A DNA stretch of 64,000 bases from Acanthosepion lycidas (GCA_963932145.1 OZ010611.1:58599292-58663291), one strand, 5' to 3'; positions 1-12,840 are shown, counted from the stretch's first letter. Program-made: numbers and translations. The notes: generated by a model not told the origin, from the sequence alone.

Positions 1-1084
1 CCTTTCTAAATCTTGGTTGAAATTATTTTTCATTCCAATTCATAGAAATGGAGTAGCGTGCAATGGTGTCGTCTCATACAACAGTGAGTTAGGAGAAAAA
101 ATTTGTGTGCACAAAATGGGTGATCAGTGTCTTATTCTTTGCTGTTTGTGTCTTGTCTTTAGCTTTTTCTTCTATATTTAACTTTATGTAGAGGCTAGGC
201 CCCTTTCTAAATCTTGGTTGAAATTATTTTTCATTGTAATTCATAGAAATGGTGTAGCGTGATATGGTGTCGTCTCATACAACAGTGAGTTAGGAGAAAA
301 AATTTGTGGGCACAAAATGGGTGATCAGTGTCTTATTCTCTTCTGTTTGTGCCTTGTTTAAGCTTTTTCTTCTATATTTAACATTATGTAGAGGCTAGGC
401 CCCCCTCTAAATCTTGGTTGAAATTATTTTTCATTCTAATTCATAGAAATGGAGTAGCGTGCAATGGTGTCGTCTCATACAACAGTGAGTTAGGAGAAAA
501 AATTTGTGGGCACAAAATGGGTGATCAGTGTCTTATTCTCTGCTGTTTGTGCCTTGTCTTTAGCTTTTTCTTCTATATTTAACTTTATGTAGAGGCTAGG
601 CCCCTTTCTAAATCTTGGTTGAAATTATTTTTCATTCTAATTCATAGAAATGGAGTAGCGTGCAATGGTGTCGTCTCATACAACAGTGAGTTAGGAGAAA
701 AAATTTGTGTGCACAAAATGGGTGATCAGTGTCTTATTCTTTGCTGATTGTGCCTTGTCTTTAGCTTTTTCTTCTATATTTAACTTTATGTAGAGGCTAG
801 TCCCCTTTCTAAATCTTGGTTGAAATTATTTTTCATTCTAATTCATAGAAATGGTGTAGCGTGATATGGTGTCGTCTCATACAACAGTGAGTTAGGAGAA
901 AAAATTTGTGGGCACAAAATCGGTGATCAGTGTGTTATTCTCTTCTGTTTGTGCCTTGTCTTTAGCTTTTTCTTCTATATTTAACTTTATGTAGAGGCTA
1001 GGGCCCCTCTAAATCTTGGTTGAAATTATTTTTCATTCTAATTAATAGAAATGGAGTAGCGTGCAATGGTGTCGTCTCATACTA
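1..1084 (+). repeat. Subfamily A block, proximal, with 3-mer higher-order repeat
   Basis: These monomers are all A type. Three subtypes alternate: X (gtgtgcac plus ctttgctg), Y (gtgtagcgtgatatggtg) and Z (ctctgctg). The order is X 1-200, Y 201-401, Z 402-602, X 603-803, Y 804-1004, giving a ~603 bp trimer period. The Z-X-Y set returns at 1607-2207. The Y unit at 201-401 has gccttgtttaagc, a 2-base loss from gtctttagc, and the same change recurs near 2160. Confidence 0.8.
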
Positions 1085-1590
1085 CTGTGAGTTAGTAGAA
1101 AAAGTTTGTGGGCACACAATGGGTGATCAGTGTCTTATTCTCTTCTGTTTGTGCCTGGTCTTTATCTTTTTCTTCTATATTTAACATTATGTAGAGGCTA
1201 GGCTCCCCTCTAAATCTGGTTTGAAATTATTTTTCATTCTAATTCATAGAAATGGAGCAGCGTGGCAATGGTGTCGTCTCATACAACTGTGAGTTAGTAG
1301 AAAAAATTTGTGGGCACAAAATGGGTGATCACTGTCTTATTCTCTTCTGTTTGTGCCTTGACATTACCTTTTTCTTCTATATTTAACATTATGTAGAGGC
1401 TAGGCTCCCCTCTAAATCTGGTTTGAAATTATTTTTCATTCTAATTCATAGAATGGAGGAGCGTGCAATGGTGTCGTCTCATACAACTGTGAGTTAGTAG
1501 AAAAAAATTGAGGGCACAAAATAGGTGATCAGTGTCTTATACTCTTCTGTTTGTGCCTTGTCTTTACCTTTTTCTTCTATATTTAACTTT
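1085..1590 (+). repeat. Subfamily C-like patch inside the A block
   Basis: About 2.5 monomers carry C signatures: actgtgagttagtag, cattatgtagaggctaggctcccctc and tctggtttg. The switch into C occurs inside a monomer: its 5' part has A-type tcttggttg near 1012 and its 3' part is C-like from about 1085. The switch back occurs near 1590, where ctttatgtagaggctagg and ttggttg return. The main C block lies 33 kb downstream. Conversion or out-of-register exchange between blocks is inferred. Confidence 0.8.
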
Positions 1591-4500
1591 ATGTAGAGGC
1601 TAGGCCCCACTCTAAACCTTGGTTGAAATTATTTTTCATTCTAATTCATAGAAATGGAGTAGCGTGCAATGGTGTCGTCTCATACAACAGTGAGTTAGGA
1701 GAAAAAATTTGTGGGCACAAAATGGGTGATCAGTGTCTTATTCTCTGCTGTTTGTGCCTTGTCTTTTGCTTTTTCTTCTATATTTAACTTTATGTAGAGG
1801 CTAGGCCCCTTTCTAAATCTTGGTTGAAATTATTTTTCATTCTAATTCATAGAAATGGAGTAGCGTGCAATGGTGTCGTCTCATACAACAGTGAGTTAGG
1901 AGAAAAAATTTGTGTGCACAAAATGGGTGATCAGTGTCTTATTCTTTGCTGTTTGTGTCTTGTCTTTAGCTTTTTCTTCTATATTTAACTTTATGTAGAG
2001 GCTAGGCCCCTTTCTAAATCTTGGTTGAAATTATTTTTCATTGTAATTCATAGAAATGGTGTAGCGTGATATGGTGTCGTCTCATACAACAGTGAGTTAG
2101 GAGAAAAAATTTGTGGGCACAAAATGGGTGATCAGTGTCTTATTCTCTTCTGTTTGTGCCTTGTTTAAGCTTTTTCTTCTATATTTAACATTATGTAGAG
2201 GCTAGGCGCCCCTCTAAATCTTGGTTGAAATTATTTTTCATTCTAATTAATAGAAATGGATTAGCGTGCAATGGTGTCGTCTCATACAACAGTGATGTAG
2301 GAGAAAAAATTTGTTGGCAGAAAATGGGTGATCAGTGTCTTATTCTCTTCTGTTTGTGCCTTGTCTTTAGCTTTTTCTTCTATATTTAACTTTATGTAGA
2401 GGCTATGCCCCCCTCTAAATCTTGGTTGAAATTATTTTTCATTGTAATTAATAGAAATGGAGTAGCGTTCAATGTTGTCGTCTCATACAACAGTGAGTTA
2501 GGAAAAAAAATTTGTGGGCACAAAATGGGTGATCAGTGTCTTATTTTCTTCTGTTTGTGCCTTGTCTTTAGCTTTTTCTTCTATAATTAACTTTATGTAG
2601 AGGCTCGGCCCCTTTCTAAATCTTCGTTGAAATTATTTTTCATTCTAATTCATAGAAATGGATTAGCGTGCAATGGTGTCGTCTCATACAACAGTGAGGT
2701 AGGAGAAAAAATTTGTGGGCACAAAATGGGTGATCAGTGTCTTATTCTCTTCTGTTTGTGCCTTGTCTTTAGCTTTTTCATCTATATTTAACTTTATGTA
2801 GAGGCTAGGCCCTCCTCTAATCTTGGTTGAAATTATTTTTCATTCTAATTCATAGAAATGGAGTAGCGTGCAATGGTGTCGTCTCATACAACAGTGAGTT
2901 AGGAGAAAAAATTTGTGGGCACAAAATGGGTGATCAGTGTCTTATTCTCTTCTGTTTGTGCCTTGTCTTTAGCTTTTTCTTCTATATTTAACTTTATGTA
3001 GAGGCTAGGCCCTCCTCTAAATCTTGGTCGAAATTATTTTTCATTCTAATTCATAGAAATGGAGTAGCATGCAATGGTGTCGTCTCATACAACAGTGAGT
3101 TAGGAGAAAAAATTTGTGGGCACAAAATGGGTGATCAGTGTCTTATTCTCTTCTGTTTGTGCCTTGTCTTTAGCTTTTTCTTCTATATTTAACTTTATGT
3201 AGAGGCTAGGCCCCTTTCTAAATCTTGGTTGAAATTATTTTTCATTCTAATTCATAGAAATGGAGTAGCGTGCAATAGTATCGTCTCATACAACAGTGAG
3301 TTAGTAGAAAAAAGTGCTGGGCACAAAATGGGTGATCAGTGTCTTATTCTCTTCTGTTTGTGCCTTGTCTTTAGCTTTTTCTTCTATATTTAACTTTATG
3401 TAGAGGCTAGGCCCCCCTCTAAATCTTGGTTGAAATTATTTTTCATTCCAATTAATAGAAATGGAATAGCATGCAATGGTGTCGTCTCATACAACAGTGA
3501 GTTAGGAGAAAAAATTTGTTGGCACAAAATGTGTGATCAGTGTCTTATTCTCTTCTATTTGTGCCTTGTCTTTAGCTTTTTCTTCTATATTTAACTTTAT
3601 GTAGAGACTAGGCCCCCCTCTAAATCTTGGTTGAAATTATTTTTCATTCTAATTCATAGAAATGGAGTAGCGTGCAATGGTGTCGTCTCATACAACGGTG
3701 AGTTAGGAGAAAAAATTTGTGGGCACAAAATGGGTGATCAGTGTCTTATTCTCTTCTGTTTGTGCCTTGTCTTTAGCTTTTTCTTCTATATTTAACTTTA
3801 TGTAGAGGCTAGGCCCCTTTCTAAATCTTGGTTGAAATTATTTTTCATTCTAATTCATAGAAATGGAGTAGCATCCAATGGTGTCGTCTCATACAACAGT
3901 GAGTTAGGAGAAAAAATTTGTGGTCACAAAATCGGTGATCAGTGACTTATTCTCTTCTGTTTGTGCCTTGTCTTTAGCTTTTTCTTCTATATTTAACTTT
4001 ATGTAGAGGCTAGGCCCTCCTCTAAATCTTGGTCGAAATTATTTTTCATTCTAATTAATAGAAATGGAGTAGCATGCAATGGTGTCGTCTCATACAACAG
4101 TGAATTCGGAGAAAAAGTTTGTGGGCACAAAATGTGTGATCAGTGTCTTATTCTCTTCTGTTTGTGCCTTGTCTTTAGCTTTTTCTTCTATATTTAACTT
4201 TATGTAGAGGCTAGGCCCCTTTCTAAATCTTGGTTAAAATTATTTTTCATTCTAATTCATAGAAATGGAGTAGCGTGCAATGGTGTCGTCTCATAGAACA
4301 GTGAGTTAGGAGAAAAAATTTGTGGGCACAAAATGGGTGATCAGTGTCTTATTCTCTTCTATTTGTGCCTTTTCTTTAGCTTTTTCTTCTATATTTAACT
4401 TTATGTAGAGGCTAGGCCGTCCTCGAAATCTTGGTCGAAATTATTTTTCATTCTAATTCATAGAAATGGAGTAGCGTGCAATGGTGTCGTCTCATACAAC

Positions 4501-6215
4501 TGTGAGTTAGGAGAAAAAATTTGTGTGCACAAAATGGGTGATCAGTGACTTATTCTCTTTTGTTTGTATCTTGTCTTTACCTTTTTCTTCTATATTTAAC
4601 ATTATGTAGATGCTAGGCCCTTTCTAAATGTTGGTTGAAATTATTTTTCATTCTAATTCATAGAAATGGAGTAGCGTGCAATGGTGTCGTCTCATACAAC
4701 AGTGAGTTAGGAGAAAAAATTTGTGGGCACAAAATCGGTGATCAGTGTCTTTTTCTCTTCTGTTTGTGCCTTGTCTTTAGATTTTTCTTCTATATTTAAC
4801 TTTATGTAGAGGCTAGGCCCTTTCTAAATCTTGGTTGAAATTATTTTTCATTCCAATTAATAGAAATGGAGTAGCGTACAATGGTGTCGTCTCATACAAC
4901 AGTGAGTTAGGAGAAAAAATTTGTGGGCACAAAATGGGTGATCAGTGTCTTATTCTCTTCTGTTTGTGCCTTGTCTTTAGCTTTTTCTGCTATATTTAAC
5001 ATTATGTAGAGGCTAGGCCCCTTTCTAAATCTTGGTTGAAATTATTTTTCATTCTAATTCATAGAAATGGAGTAGCGTGCAATGGTGTCGTCTCATACAA
5101 CAGTGAGTTCGGAGACAAAATTTGTGGGCACAAAATGGGTGATCAGTGCCTTATTCTCTTCTGTTTGTGCCTTGTCTTTAGCTTTTTCTTCTATATTTAA
5201 CTTTATTTAGAGGCTAGGCCCCGCTCTAAATCTTGGTTGAAATTATTTTTCATTCTAATTCATAGAAATGGAGTAGCGTGCAATGGTGTCGTCTCATACA
5301 ACTGTGAGTTAGGAGAAAAAATTTGTGTGCACAAAATGGGTGATTAGTGTCTTATTCTTTTCTATTTGTGCCTTGTCTTTAGCTTTTTCTTCTATATTTA
5401 ACTTTATGTAGAGGCTAGGCCCCCCTCTTAATCTTGGTTGAAATTATTTTTCATTCTAATTAATAGAAATGGAGAAGCGTGCAATGGTGTCGTCTCATAC
5501 AACAGTGAGTTACGAGAAAAGATTTGTGGGCACAAAATGGGTGATCAGTGTCTTATTCACTTCTGTTTGTGCCTTGTCTTTAGCTTTTTCTTCTATATTT
5601 AACTTTATGTAGAGGCTAGGCCCCTTTCTAAATCTTGGTTGAAATTATTTTTCATTCTAATTCATAGAAATGGAGTAGCGTGCAATGGTGTCGTCTCATA
5701 CAAGAGTGAGTTAGGAGAAAAAATTGGTGGGCACAAAATGGGTGATTAGTGTCTTGTTCTCTTCTGTTTGTGCCTTGTCTTTAGCTTTTTCTTCTATATT
5801 TAACTTTATATAGAGCGAGGCCCCTTTCTAAATCTTGGTTGAAATTATTTTTCATTCTAGTTCAGAGAAATGGAGTAGCGTGCAATGGTGTCGTCTCATA
5901 CAACAGTGAGTTAGGAGAAAAAATTTGTGGGCACAAAATGGGTGATCAGTGTCTTATTCTCTTCTGTTTGTGACTTGTCTTTAGCTTTTTCTTCTATATT
6001 TAACATTATGTAGAGGCTAGGCCCCCCTCTAAATCTTGGTTGAAATTATTTTTCATTCTAATTCATAGAAATGGAGTAGCGTGCAATGGTGTCGTCTCAT
6101 ACAACCGTGAGTTAGGAGAAAAAATTTGTTGGCACAAAATTGGTCATCGGTGTCTTATTCTCTCCTGTTTGTGCCTTGTCTTTAGCTTTTTCTTCTATAT
6201 TTAACATTATGTAGA
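1591..6215 (+). repeat. Subfamily A block, second part
   Basis: About 23 A monomers with moderate divergence. The first 600 bp repeat the Z-X-Y trimer seen at 402-1004. A ggtcgaaatt variant with ggccctcctc recurs at 3026 and 4031, exactly 1005 bp (five monomers) apart, and again with ccgtcctcg at 4411-4435. The last A unit already shows cattatgtag, and B signatures (ggcaaggcc, tctggattg) begin at about 6217. No gene or unique DNA is present. Confidence 0.88.
1607..2207 (+). repeat. Second copy of the Z-X-Y trimer (3-mer)
   Basis: Positions 1808-2206 match positions 1-399 at a constant offset of 1807 bp (nine monomers), with one C/T difference noticed in the cattc(c/t)aatt segment. Shared private variants include gtgtgcac, ctttgctgtttgtgtcttg, the cattgtaattc change, gcgtgatatgg and the gccttgtttaagc deletion. 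The preceding Z unit at 1607-1807 completes the trimer. The next monomer diverges (ggcgcccctc, ggattagcg), which marks the end of the duplicated segment. Confidence 0.8.
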
Positions 6216-8607
6216 GGCAAGGCCCCCTCTAAATCTGGATTGAAATTATTTTTCATTCTAATTCATAGAAATGGAGTAGCGTGCAATGGTGTCGTCTCAT
6301 ACAACTGTTAGTTAGTAGAAAAAGTTGTTGGCACAAAATGGGTGATCAGTGTCTTATTCTCTTCTGTTTGTGCCTTGTCATTACCTTTTTCTTCTATATT
6401 TAACATTATGTAGAGGCAAGGCCTCCCTCTAAATCTGGATTGAAATTATTTTTCATTCTAATTCATAGAAATGGAGTAGCGTGCAATGGTGTCGTCTCAT
6501 ACAACTGTGAGTTAGTAGAAAAATTTGTGGGCACAATATGGGTGATCAGTGTCTTATTCTCTTCTGTTTGTGCCATGTCTTTACCTTTTTCTTCTATATT
6601 TAACATTATGTAGAGGCAAGGCCCCCCTCTAAATCTCACTTGAAATTATTTTTGATTCTAATTCATACAAATGGAGTAACGTGCAATGGTGTCGTCTCTT
6701 ACAACTGTGAGTTAGTAGAAACATTTGTGGGCACAAAATGGCTGATCAGTGTCTTATTCTCTTCTGTTTGAGCCTTGTCTTTACCTTTTTCTTCTATATT
6801 TAACATTATGTATAGGCAAGGCACCCTGCTAAATCTGGATTGAAATTATTTTTCATTCGAATTCATAGAAATGGAGTAGCGTACAATGGTGTTGTCTCAT
6901 ACAACTGTGAGTTAGTAGAAAAATTTGTGGGCACAAAATGGGTGATCAGTGTCTTATTCTCTTGTGTTTGTGCCTTGTCTTTACCTTTTTCTTCTATATT
7001 TAACATTATGTAGAGGCAAGGACCCCTCTAAATCTGGATTGAAATTATTTTTCATTCTAATTCATAGAAATGGAGCAGCCTGCAATGGTGTCGTCTCATA
7101 CAACTGTGAGTTAGTAGAAAAATTTGTGGGAACAAAATGGGTTATCAGTGTCTTATTCTCTTCTGTTTGTGCCTTGTGTTTACCTTTTTCTTCTATATTT
7201 AACATTATGTAGAGGCAAGGCCCCCCTCTAAATCTGGATTGAAATTATTTTTCATTCTAATTCATAGAAATGGAGTAGCATGCAATGGTGTCGTCTCATA
7301 CAACTGTGAGTTAGTAGAAAGAATTTGTGGGCACAAAATGGGTGATCAGTGTATTATTCTCTTCTGTTTGTGCCTTGTCTTTACATTTTTCTTCTATATT
7401 TAACATTACGTAGAGGCCAGGCCCCCCACTAAATCTGGATTGAAATTATTTTTCATTCTAATTCATAGAAATGGAGTAGTGTGCAATGGTGTCGTCTCAT
7501 ACAACTGTGAGTTAGTAGAAAAATTAGAGGGCACAAAATGGGTGATCAGTGTCATATTCTCTTGGGTTTGTGTCTTGTCTATAGTTTTTATTCTATATTT
7601 AACATTATGTAGAGACAAGGCCCCCCTCTAAATCTGGATTGAAATTATTTTTCATTCTAATACATAGAAATAGAGTATCGTGCAATGGTGTCGTCTCATA
7701 CAACTGTTAGTTAGTAGAAAAATTTGTTGGCACAAAATGGGTGATAAGTTACTTATTCTGTTCTGTTTGAGACTTGTCATTACCTTTTTCTTCTATATTT
7801 AACATTATGTAGAGGCAAGGCCCCCCTCTAAATCTGGATTGAAATTATTTTTCATTCTAATTCATAGAAATGGAGTAGCATGCAATGGTGTCGTCTCATA
7901 CAACTGTGAGTTAGTAGAAAAATTTTGGGAACAAAATGGGTGATCAGTGTCTTATTCTCTTCTGTTTGTGCCTTGTCTTTACCTTTTTCTTCTATATTTA
8001 ACATTATGTAGAGGCAAAGATCCCCTCTTAATCTGGATTGAAATTATTTTTCATTCTAATTCATAGAAATGGAGTAGCATGCAATGGTGTCGTCTCATAC
8101 AACTGTGAGTTAGTAGAAAGAATTTGTGGGCACAAAATGGGTGATCAGTGTCTTATTCTCTTCTGTTTGTGCCTTGTCTTTAGCTTTTTCTTCTATATTT
8201 AACATTATGTAGAGGCAAGGCCCCCACCTTAATCTGGATTAAAAATTATTTTTCATTCTAATTCATAGAAATGGAGTAGCGTGCAATGGTGTTGTCTCAT
8301 ACCACTGTGAGTTAGCAGAAAGAATTTGTGGGCAGAAAATGGGTGATCAGTGTCTCATTCTCTTCTGTTTGTGCCTTGTCTTTAGCTTTTTCTTCTATAT
8401 TTAACATTATGTAGAGGCAAGGCCACCCTCTAAATCTGGATTGAAATTATTTTTTATTCTAATTCATAGAAATGGAGTAGCGTGCAATGGTGTCGTCTCA
8501 TACAACTGTGAGTTAGTAGAAAAATTTGTGGGCACAATATGTTTGATCAGAGACTTATTCTCTTCTGTTTGTGCCTTGCCTTTAGCTTTTTCTTCTATAT
8601 TTAACAT

Positions 8608-9810
8608 CATGTACAGGCAAGGCCCTCCTCAAAATCTGGATTCAAATTATTTTTCATTCTACTTTATAGAAATGGAGTAGCGTGCAATGGTGTCGTCTCA
8701 TACAACTGTGATTTAGTAGAAAAATTTGTGGGCACAATATGTTTCATCAGATACTTATTCTCTTCTGTTTGTGCCTTGTCTTTAGCTTTTTCTTCTATAT
8801 TTAACATTATGTAGAGGCAAGGCCACCCTGTAAATCTGGATTGAAATTATTTTTCATTCTAATTCATAGAAATGGAGCAGCCTGCAATGGTGTCGTCTCA
8901 TACAACTGTGAGTTAGTAGAAAAATTTGTGGGCACAAAATGGGTGATCAGTGTCTTATTCTCTTCTGTTTGTGCCTTATCTTTACTTTTTCTTCTATATT
9001 TAACATTATGTAGAGGCAAGGCCCCCCTTTAAATCTGGATTGAAATTATTTTTCATTCTAATCTATAGAAATGGTGTAACGTGCAATGGTGTCGTCTGAT
9101 ACAACTGTCAGTTAGCAGAAAAATTTGTGGGCACAAAATGGGTGATCAGTGTCTTATTCTCTTCTGTTTGTGCCTTGTCTTTACCTTTTTCTTCTATATT
9201 TAACATTATGTATAGGCAATGCCCCCCTCTAAATCTGGATTGAAATTATTTTTCATTCTAATTCATAGAAATGGAGTAGCGTGCAATGCTGTCGTCTCAT
9301 ACAAATGTGAGTTAGTAGAAAAATTTTTGGGCACAAAATTGCTGACCAGTGTCTTTGTCTCTTCTGTTTGTGCCTTGTCTTTAGCTTTTTCTTCTATTTT
9401 TTAACATTATGTATAGGTTGGTCCCCCCTCTAAATCTGGGTTCAAATTATTTTTAATTATAATTGATAGAAATGGAGTAGCGTGCAATCGTGTCGTCTCA
9501 TACAGCTGTGAGTTAGTAGAAAAAAATCGTGGGCACAAGATGGGTGATCAGTGACTTTTTCTCTTCTGTTTCTGCCTTGTCTTTAGCTTTTTGTTCTATA
9601 TTTAACATTATGTAGAGGCAAGGCCCCCCTCAAAATCTGGATTAAAAATTATTTTTCATTCTAATTCATAGAAATGGAGTAGCGTGCAATGGTGTCGTCT
9701 CATACAGCTGTGAGTTAGTAGAAAAAAATTGTGGGCAAAAAATGGGTGATCAGTGTCTTATTCTCTTCTGTTTGTGCCTTGTCTTTACCTTTTTCTTCTA
9801 TATTTAACAT
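8608..9810 (+). repeat. 6-mer tandem duplication, copy 1 (1203 bp)
   Basis: Copy 1 begins at catcatgtacaggcaagg and includes private variants that all recur 1203 bp later: ctactttatag, acaatatgtttcatcag, gagcagcctgcaatgg, gatacaactgtcag, aatttttgggc, ctgaccagtgtctttgtc, ctattttttaac and aggttggtcccccctc. No difference between the copies was noticed by eye. The exchange point lies within the shared ctttttcttctatatttaac segment, because the base before it differs (tttagc before copy 1, tttacc before copy 2). Confidence 0.92.
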
Positions 9811-11013
9811 CATGTACAGGCAAGGCCCTCCTCAAAATCTGGATTCAAATTATTTTTCATTCTACTTTATAGAAATGGAGTAGCGTGCAATGGTGTCGTC
9901 TCATACAACTGTGATTTAGTAGAAAAATTTGTGGGCACAATATGTTTCATCAGATACTTATTCTCTTCTGTTTGTGCCTTGTCTTTAGCTTTTTCTTCTA
10001 TATTTAACATTATGTAGAGGCAAGGCCACCCTGTAAATCTGGATTGAAATTATTTTTCATTCTAATTCATAGAAATGGAGCAGCCTGCAATGGTGTCGTC
10101 TCATACAACTGTGAGTTAGTAGAAAAATTTGTGGGCACAAAATGGGTGATCAGTGTCTTATTCTCTTCTGTTTGTGCCTTATCTTTACTTTTTCTTCTAT
10201 ATTTAACATTATGTAGAGGCAAGGCCCCCCTTTAAATCTGGATTGAAATTATTTTTCATTCTAATCTATAGAAATGGTGTAACGTGCAATGGTGTCGTCT
10301 GATACAACTGTCAGTTAGCAGAAAAATTTGTGGGCACAAAATGGGTGATCAGTGTCTTATTCTCTTCTGTTTGTGCCTTGTCTTTACCTTTTTCTTCTAT
10401 ATTTAACATTATGTATAGGCAATGCCCCCCTCTAAATCTGGATTGAAATTATTTTTCATTCTAATTCATAGAAATGGAGTAGCGTGCAATGCTGTCGTCT
10501 CATACAAATGTGAGTTAGTAGAAAAATTTTTGGGCACAAAATTGCTGACCAGTGTCTTTGTCTCTTCTGTTTGTGCCTTGTCTTTAGCTTTTTCTTCTAT
10601 TTTTTAACATTATGTATAGGTTGGTCCCCCCTCTAAATCTGGGTTCAAATTATTTTTAATTATAATTGATAGAAATGGAGTAGCGTGCAATCGTGTCGTC
10701 TCATACAGCTGTGAGTTAGTAGAAAAAAATCGTGGGCACAAGATGGGTGATCAGTGACTTTTTCTCTTCTGTTTCTGCCTTGTCTTTAGCTTTTTGTTCT
10801 ATATTTAACATTATGTAGAGGCAAGGCCCCCCTCAAAATCTGGATTAAAAATTATTTTTCATTCTAATTCATAGAAATGGAGTAGCGTGCAATGGTGTCG
10901 TCTCATACAGCTGTGAGTTAGTAGAAAAAAATTGTGGGCAAAAAATGGGTGATCAGTGTCTTATTCTCTTCTGTTTGTGCCTTGTCTTTACCTTTTTCTT
11001 CTATATTTAACAT
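9811..11013 (+). repeat. 6-mer tandem duplication, copy 2 (1203 bp)
   Basis: Copy 2 directly abuts copy 1 and carries the same six monomers in the same order with the same private variants. It ends at about 11013, where the sequence reverts to cattatgtagaggcaaggcccacctc instead of catcatgtacagg. Apparent identity over 1.2 kb implies a very recent unequal exchange or local homogenisation. Confidence 0.92.
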
Positions 11014-11765
11014 TATGTAGAGGCAAGGCCCACCTCTAAATCTGGATTGAAATTATTTTTCATTCTAATTCATAGAAATGGAGTAACGTGCAATGGTATC
11101 GTCTCATACAACTGTGAGTTAGTAGAAAGAATTTGTGGGCACAAAATGGGTGATCAGTGTCTTATTCTCTTCTGTTTGTGCCTTGTCTTTACTTTTTCTT
11201 CTATATTTAACATTATGTAGAGGCAAGGCCCCCCTCTAAATCTGGATTGAAATTATTTTTCATTCTAATTCACAGAAATGGAGTAGTGTGCAATGGTGTA
11301 GTCTCATACAACTGTGAGTTAGTAGAAAAATTTGGGGGCACAAAATGGGTGATCAGTGTCTTATTCTCTTCTGTTTGTGCCATGTCTTTAGCTTTTTCTT
11401 CTATATTTAACATTATGTAGAGGCAAGGCCCCCTTCTAAATCTGGATTGAAATTATTTTTCATTCTAATTCATAGAAATGGAGTAGCGTGGAATGGTGTC
11501 GTCTCATACAACTGTGAGTTAGTAGAAAAATTTGTTGGCACAAAATGGGTGATCAATGACTTATTCGGTTTTGTTTGAGCCTTGGCTTTACCTTTTTCTT
11601 CTATATTTAACATTATGTAGAGGCAAGGCCCCCCTCTAAATCTGGATTGAAATTATTTTTCATTCTAATCCATAGAAATGGTGTAACCTGCAATGGTGTC
11701 GTCTGATACAACTGTCAGTTAGTAGAAAAATTAGAGGGCACAAAATGGGTGATCAGTGTCTTATT

Positions 11766-12110
11766 CTCTTCTATTTGTGCCTTGTCTTTAGCTTTTTCTT
11801 CTATATTTAACTTTATGTAGAGGCTAGGCCGTCCTCGAAATCTTGGTCGAAATTATTTTTCATTCTAATTCATAGAAATGGAGTAGCGTGCAATGGTGTC
11901 GTCTCATACAACTGTGAGTTAGGAGAAAAAATTTGTGTGCACAAAATGGGTGATCAGTGACTTATTCTCTTCTGTTTGTATCTTGTCTTTACCTTTTTCT
12001 TCTATATTTAACTTTATGTAGAGGCTAGGCCCTTTCTAAATCTTGGTTGAAATTATTTTTCATTCCAATTAATAGAAATGGAGTAGCGTGCAATGGTGTC
12101 GTCTCATACA
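11766..12110 (+). repeat. Subfamily A patch inserted in the B block
   Basis: About 1.7 monomers here are A type: ctttatgtagaggctaggcc, tcttggtcg and acttaggag-like gagttaggag with six A. The private signatures ccgtcctcgaaatcttgg, gtgtgcacaaaatggg, cagtgacttattctc and gtttgtatcttgtc match the A block at about 4340-4600. The following ggccctttctaaatcttgg with cattccaattaatag matches about 4800-4880. Relative to the A block, one intervening monomer (about 4600-4800) is missing. B signatures resume near 12110. The patch was therefore copied from a sequence like 4.34-4.88 kb, about 7.4 kb away. Confidence 0.85.
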
Positions 12111-12840
12111 ACTGTGAGTTAGTAGAAAAATTTGGGGGCACAAAATGGGTGATCAGTGTTTTATTCTCTTCTGTTTGTGCCTTGTCTTTAGCTTTTTCTT
12201 CTATATTTAACATTATGTAGAGGCAAGGCCCCCCTCTAAATCTGGATTGCAATTATTTTTCATTCTAATTCATAGAAATGGAGTAGCGTGCAATCGTATC
12301 GTCTCATACAACTGCGAGTTAGTAGAAAAATTTGTGGGCGCAAAATAGGTGATCAGTGTCTAATTCTCTTCTGTTTGTGCCTTGTCTTTAGCTTTTTCTT
12401 CTATATTTAACATTATGTAGAGGCAAGGCCCCCCTCTAAATCTGGATTGAAATTATTTTTCATTCTAATTCATAGAAATGGAGTAGCGTGCAATAGTGTC
12501 GTCTCATACAACTGTGATTTAGTAGAAAAAGTTGTGGGCACAAAATGGGTGATCAGTGTCTTATTCTCTTCTGTTTGTGCGTTGTCTTTAACCTTTTCTT
12601 CTATATTTAACATTATGTAGAGGCACGGCCCCCCTCTAAATCTGGATTGAAATTATTTTTCATTCTAATTCATAGAAATGGAGTAGCGTGAAATGGTGTC
12701 GTCTCATACAACTGTGAGTTAGTAGAAAAATTTGTGGGCACAAAATGGGTGATCAGAGTCTTATTCTCTTCTGTTTGTGCCTTGTCTTTAGCTTTTTCTT
12801 CTATATTTAACATTATGTAGAGGCAAGGCCCCCCTCTAAA

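Larger units (their letters stand above)
6216..11765 (+). repeat. Subfamily B block, first part
   Basis: About 28 B monomers of ~200 bp. Local variants include gcaccctgc near 6820, taatacatag with aatagagtatcg near 7660, gataagttacttattctg near 7745, and acaatatgtttgatcag near 8535. The block contains the 6-mer tandem duplication at 8608-11013. No gene or unique DNA is present. Confidence 0.9.

Noticed and set aside
2405..2590. About 60-codon forward frames found throughout the window (for example 2405, 9219, 10422, 14146, 35069, 55353)
   Set aside because: Each is one monomer in a fixed frame ended by the monomer's own TAA. Many need TTG or GTG starts, and in B the 200 bp period breaks the frame every unit. 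No sign of a conserved product.
2620..2640. Resemblance of cttcgttgaaatt to the mammalian CENP-B box
   Set aside because: Only the TTCG part fits. The required downstream CGGG core is absent, and the usual monomer reads cttggttgaaatt. No CENP-B box can be claimed.
12025..12252. Minus-strand frames of 75 and 66 codons (12025-12252, 12813-13013)
   Set aside because: They are reverse translations of the same repeat and depend on chance loss of stops. Most other copies of the same monomers do not keep the frame open.
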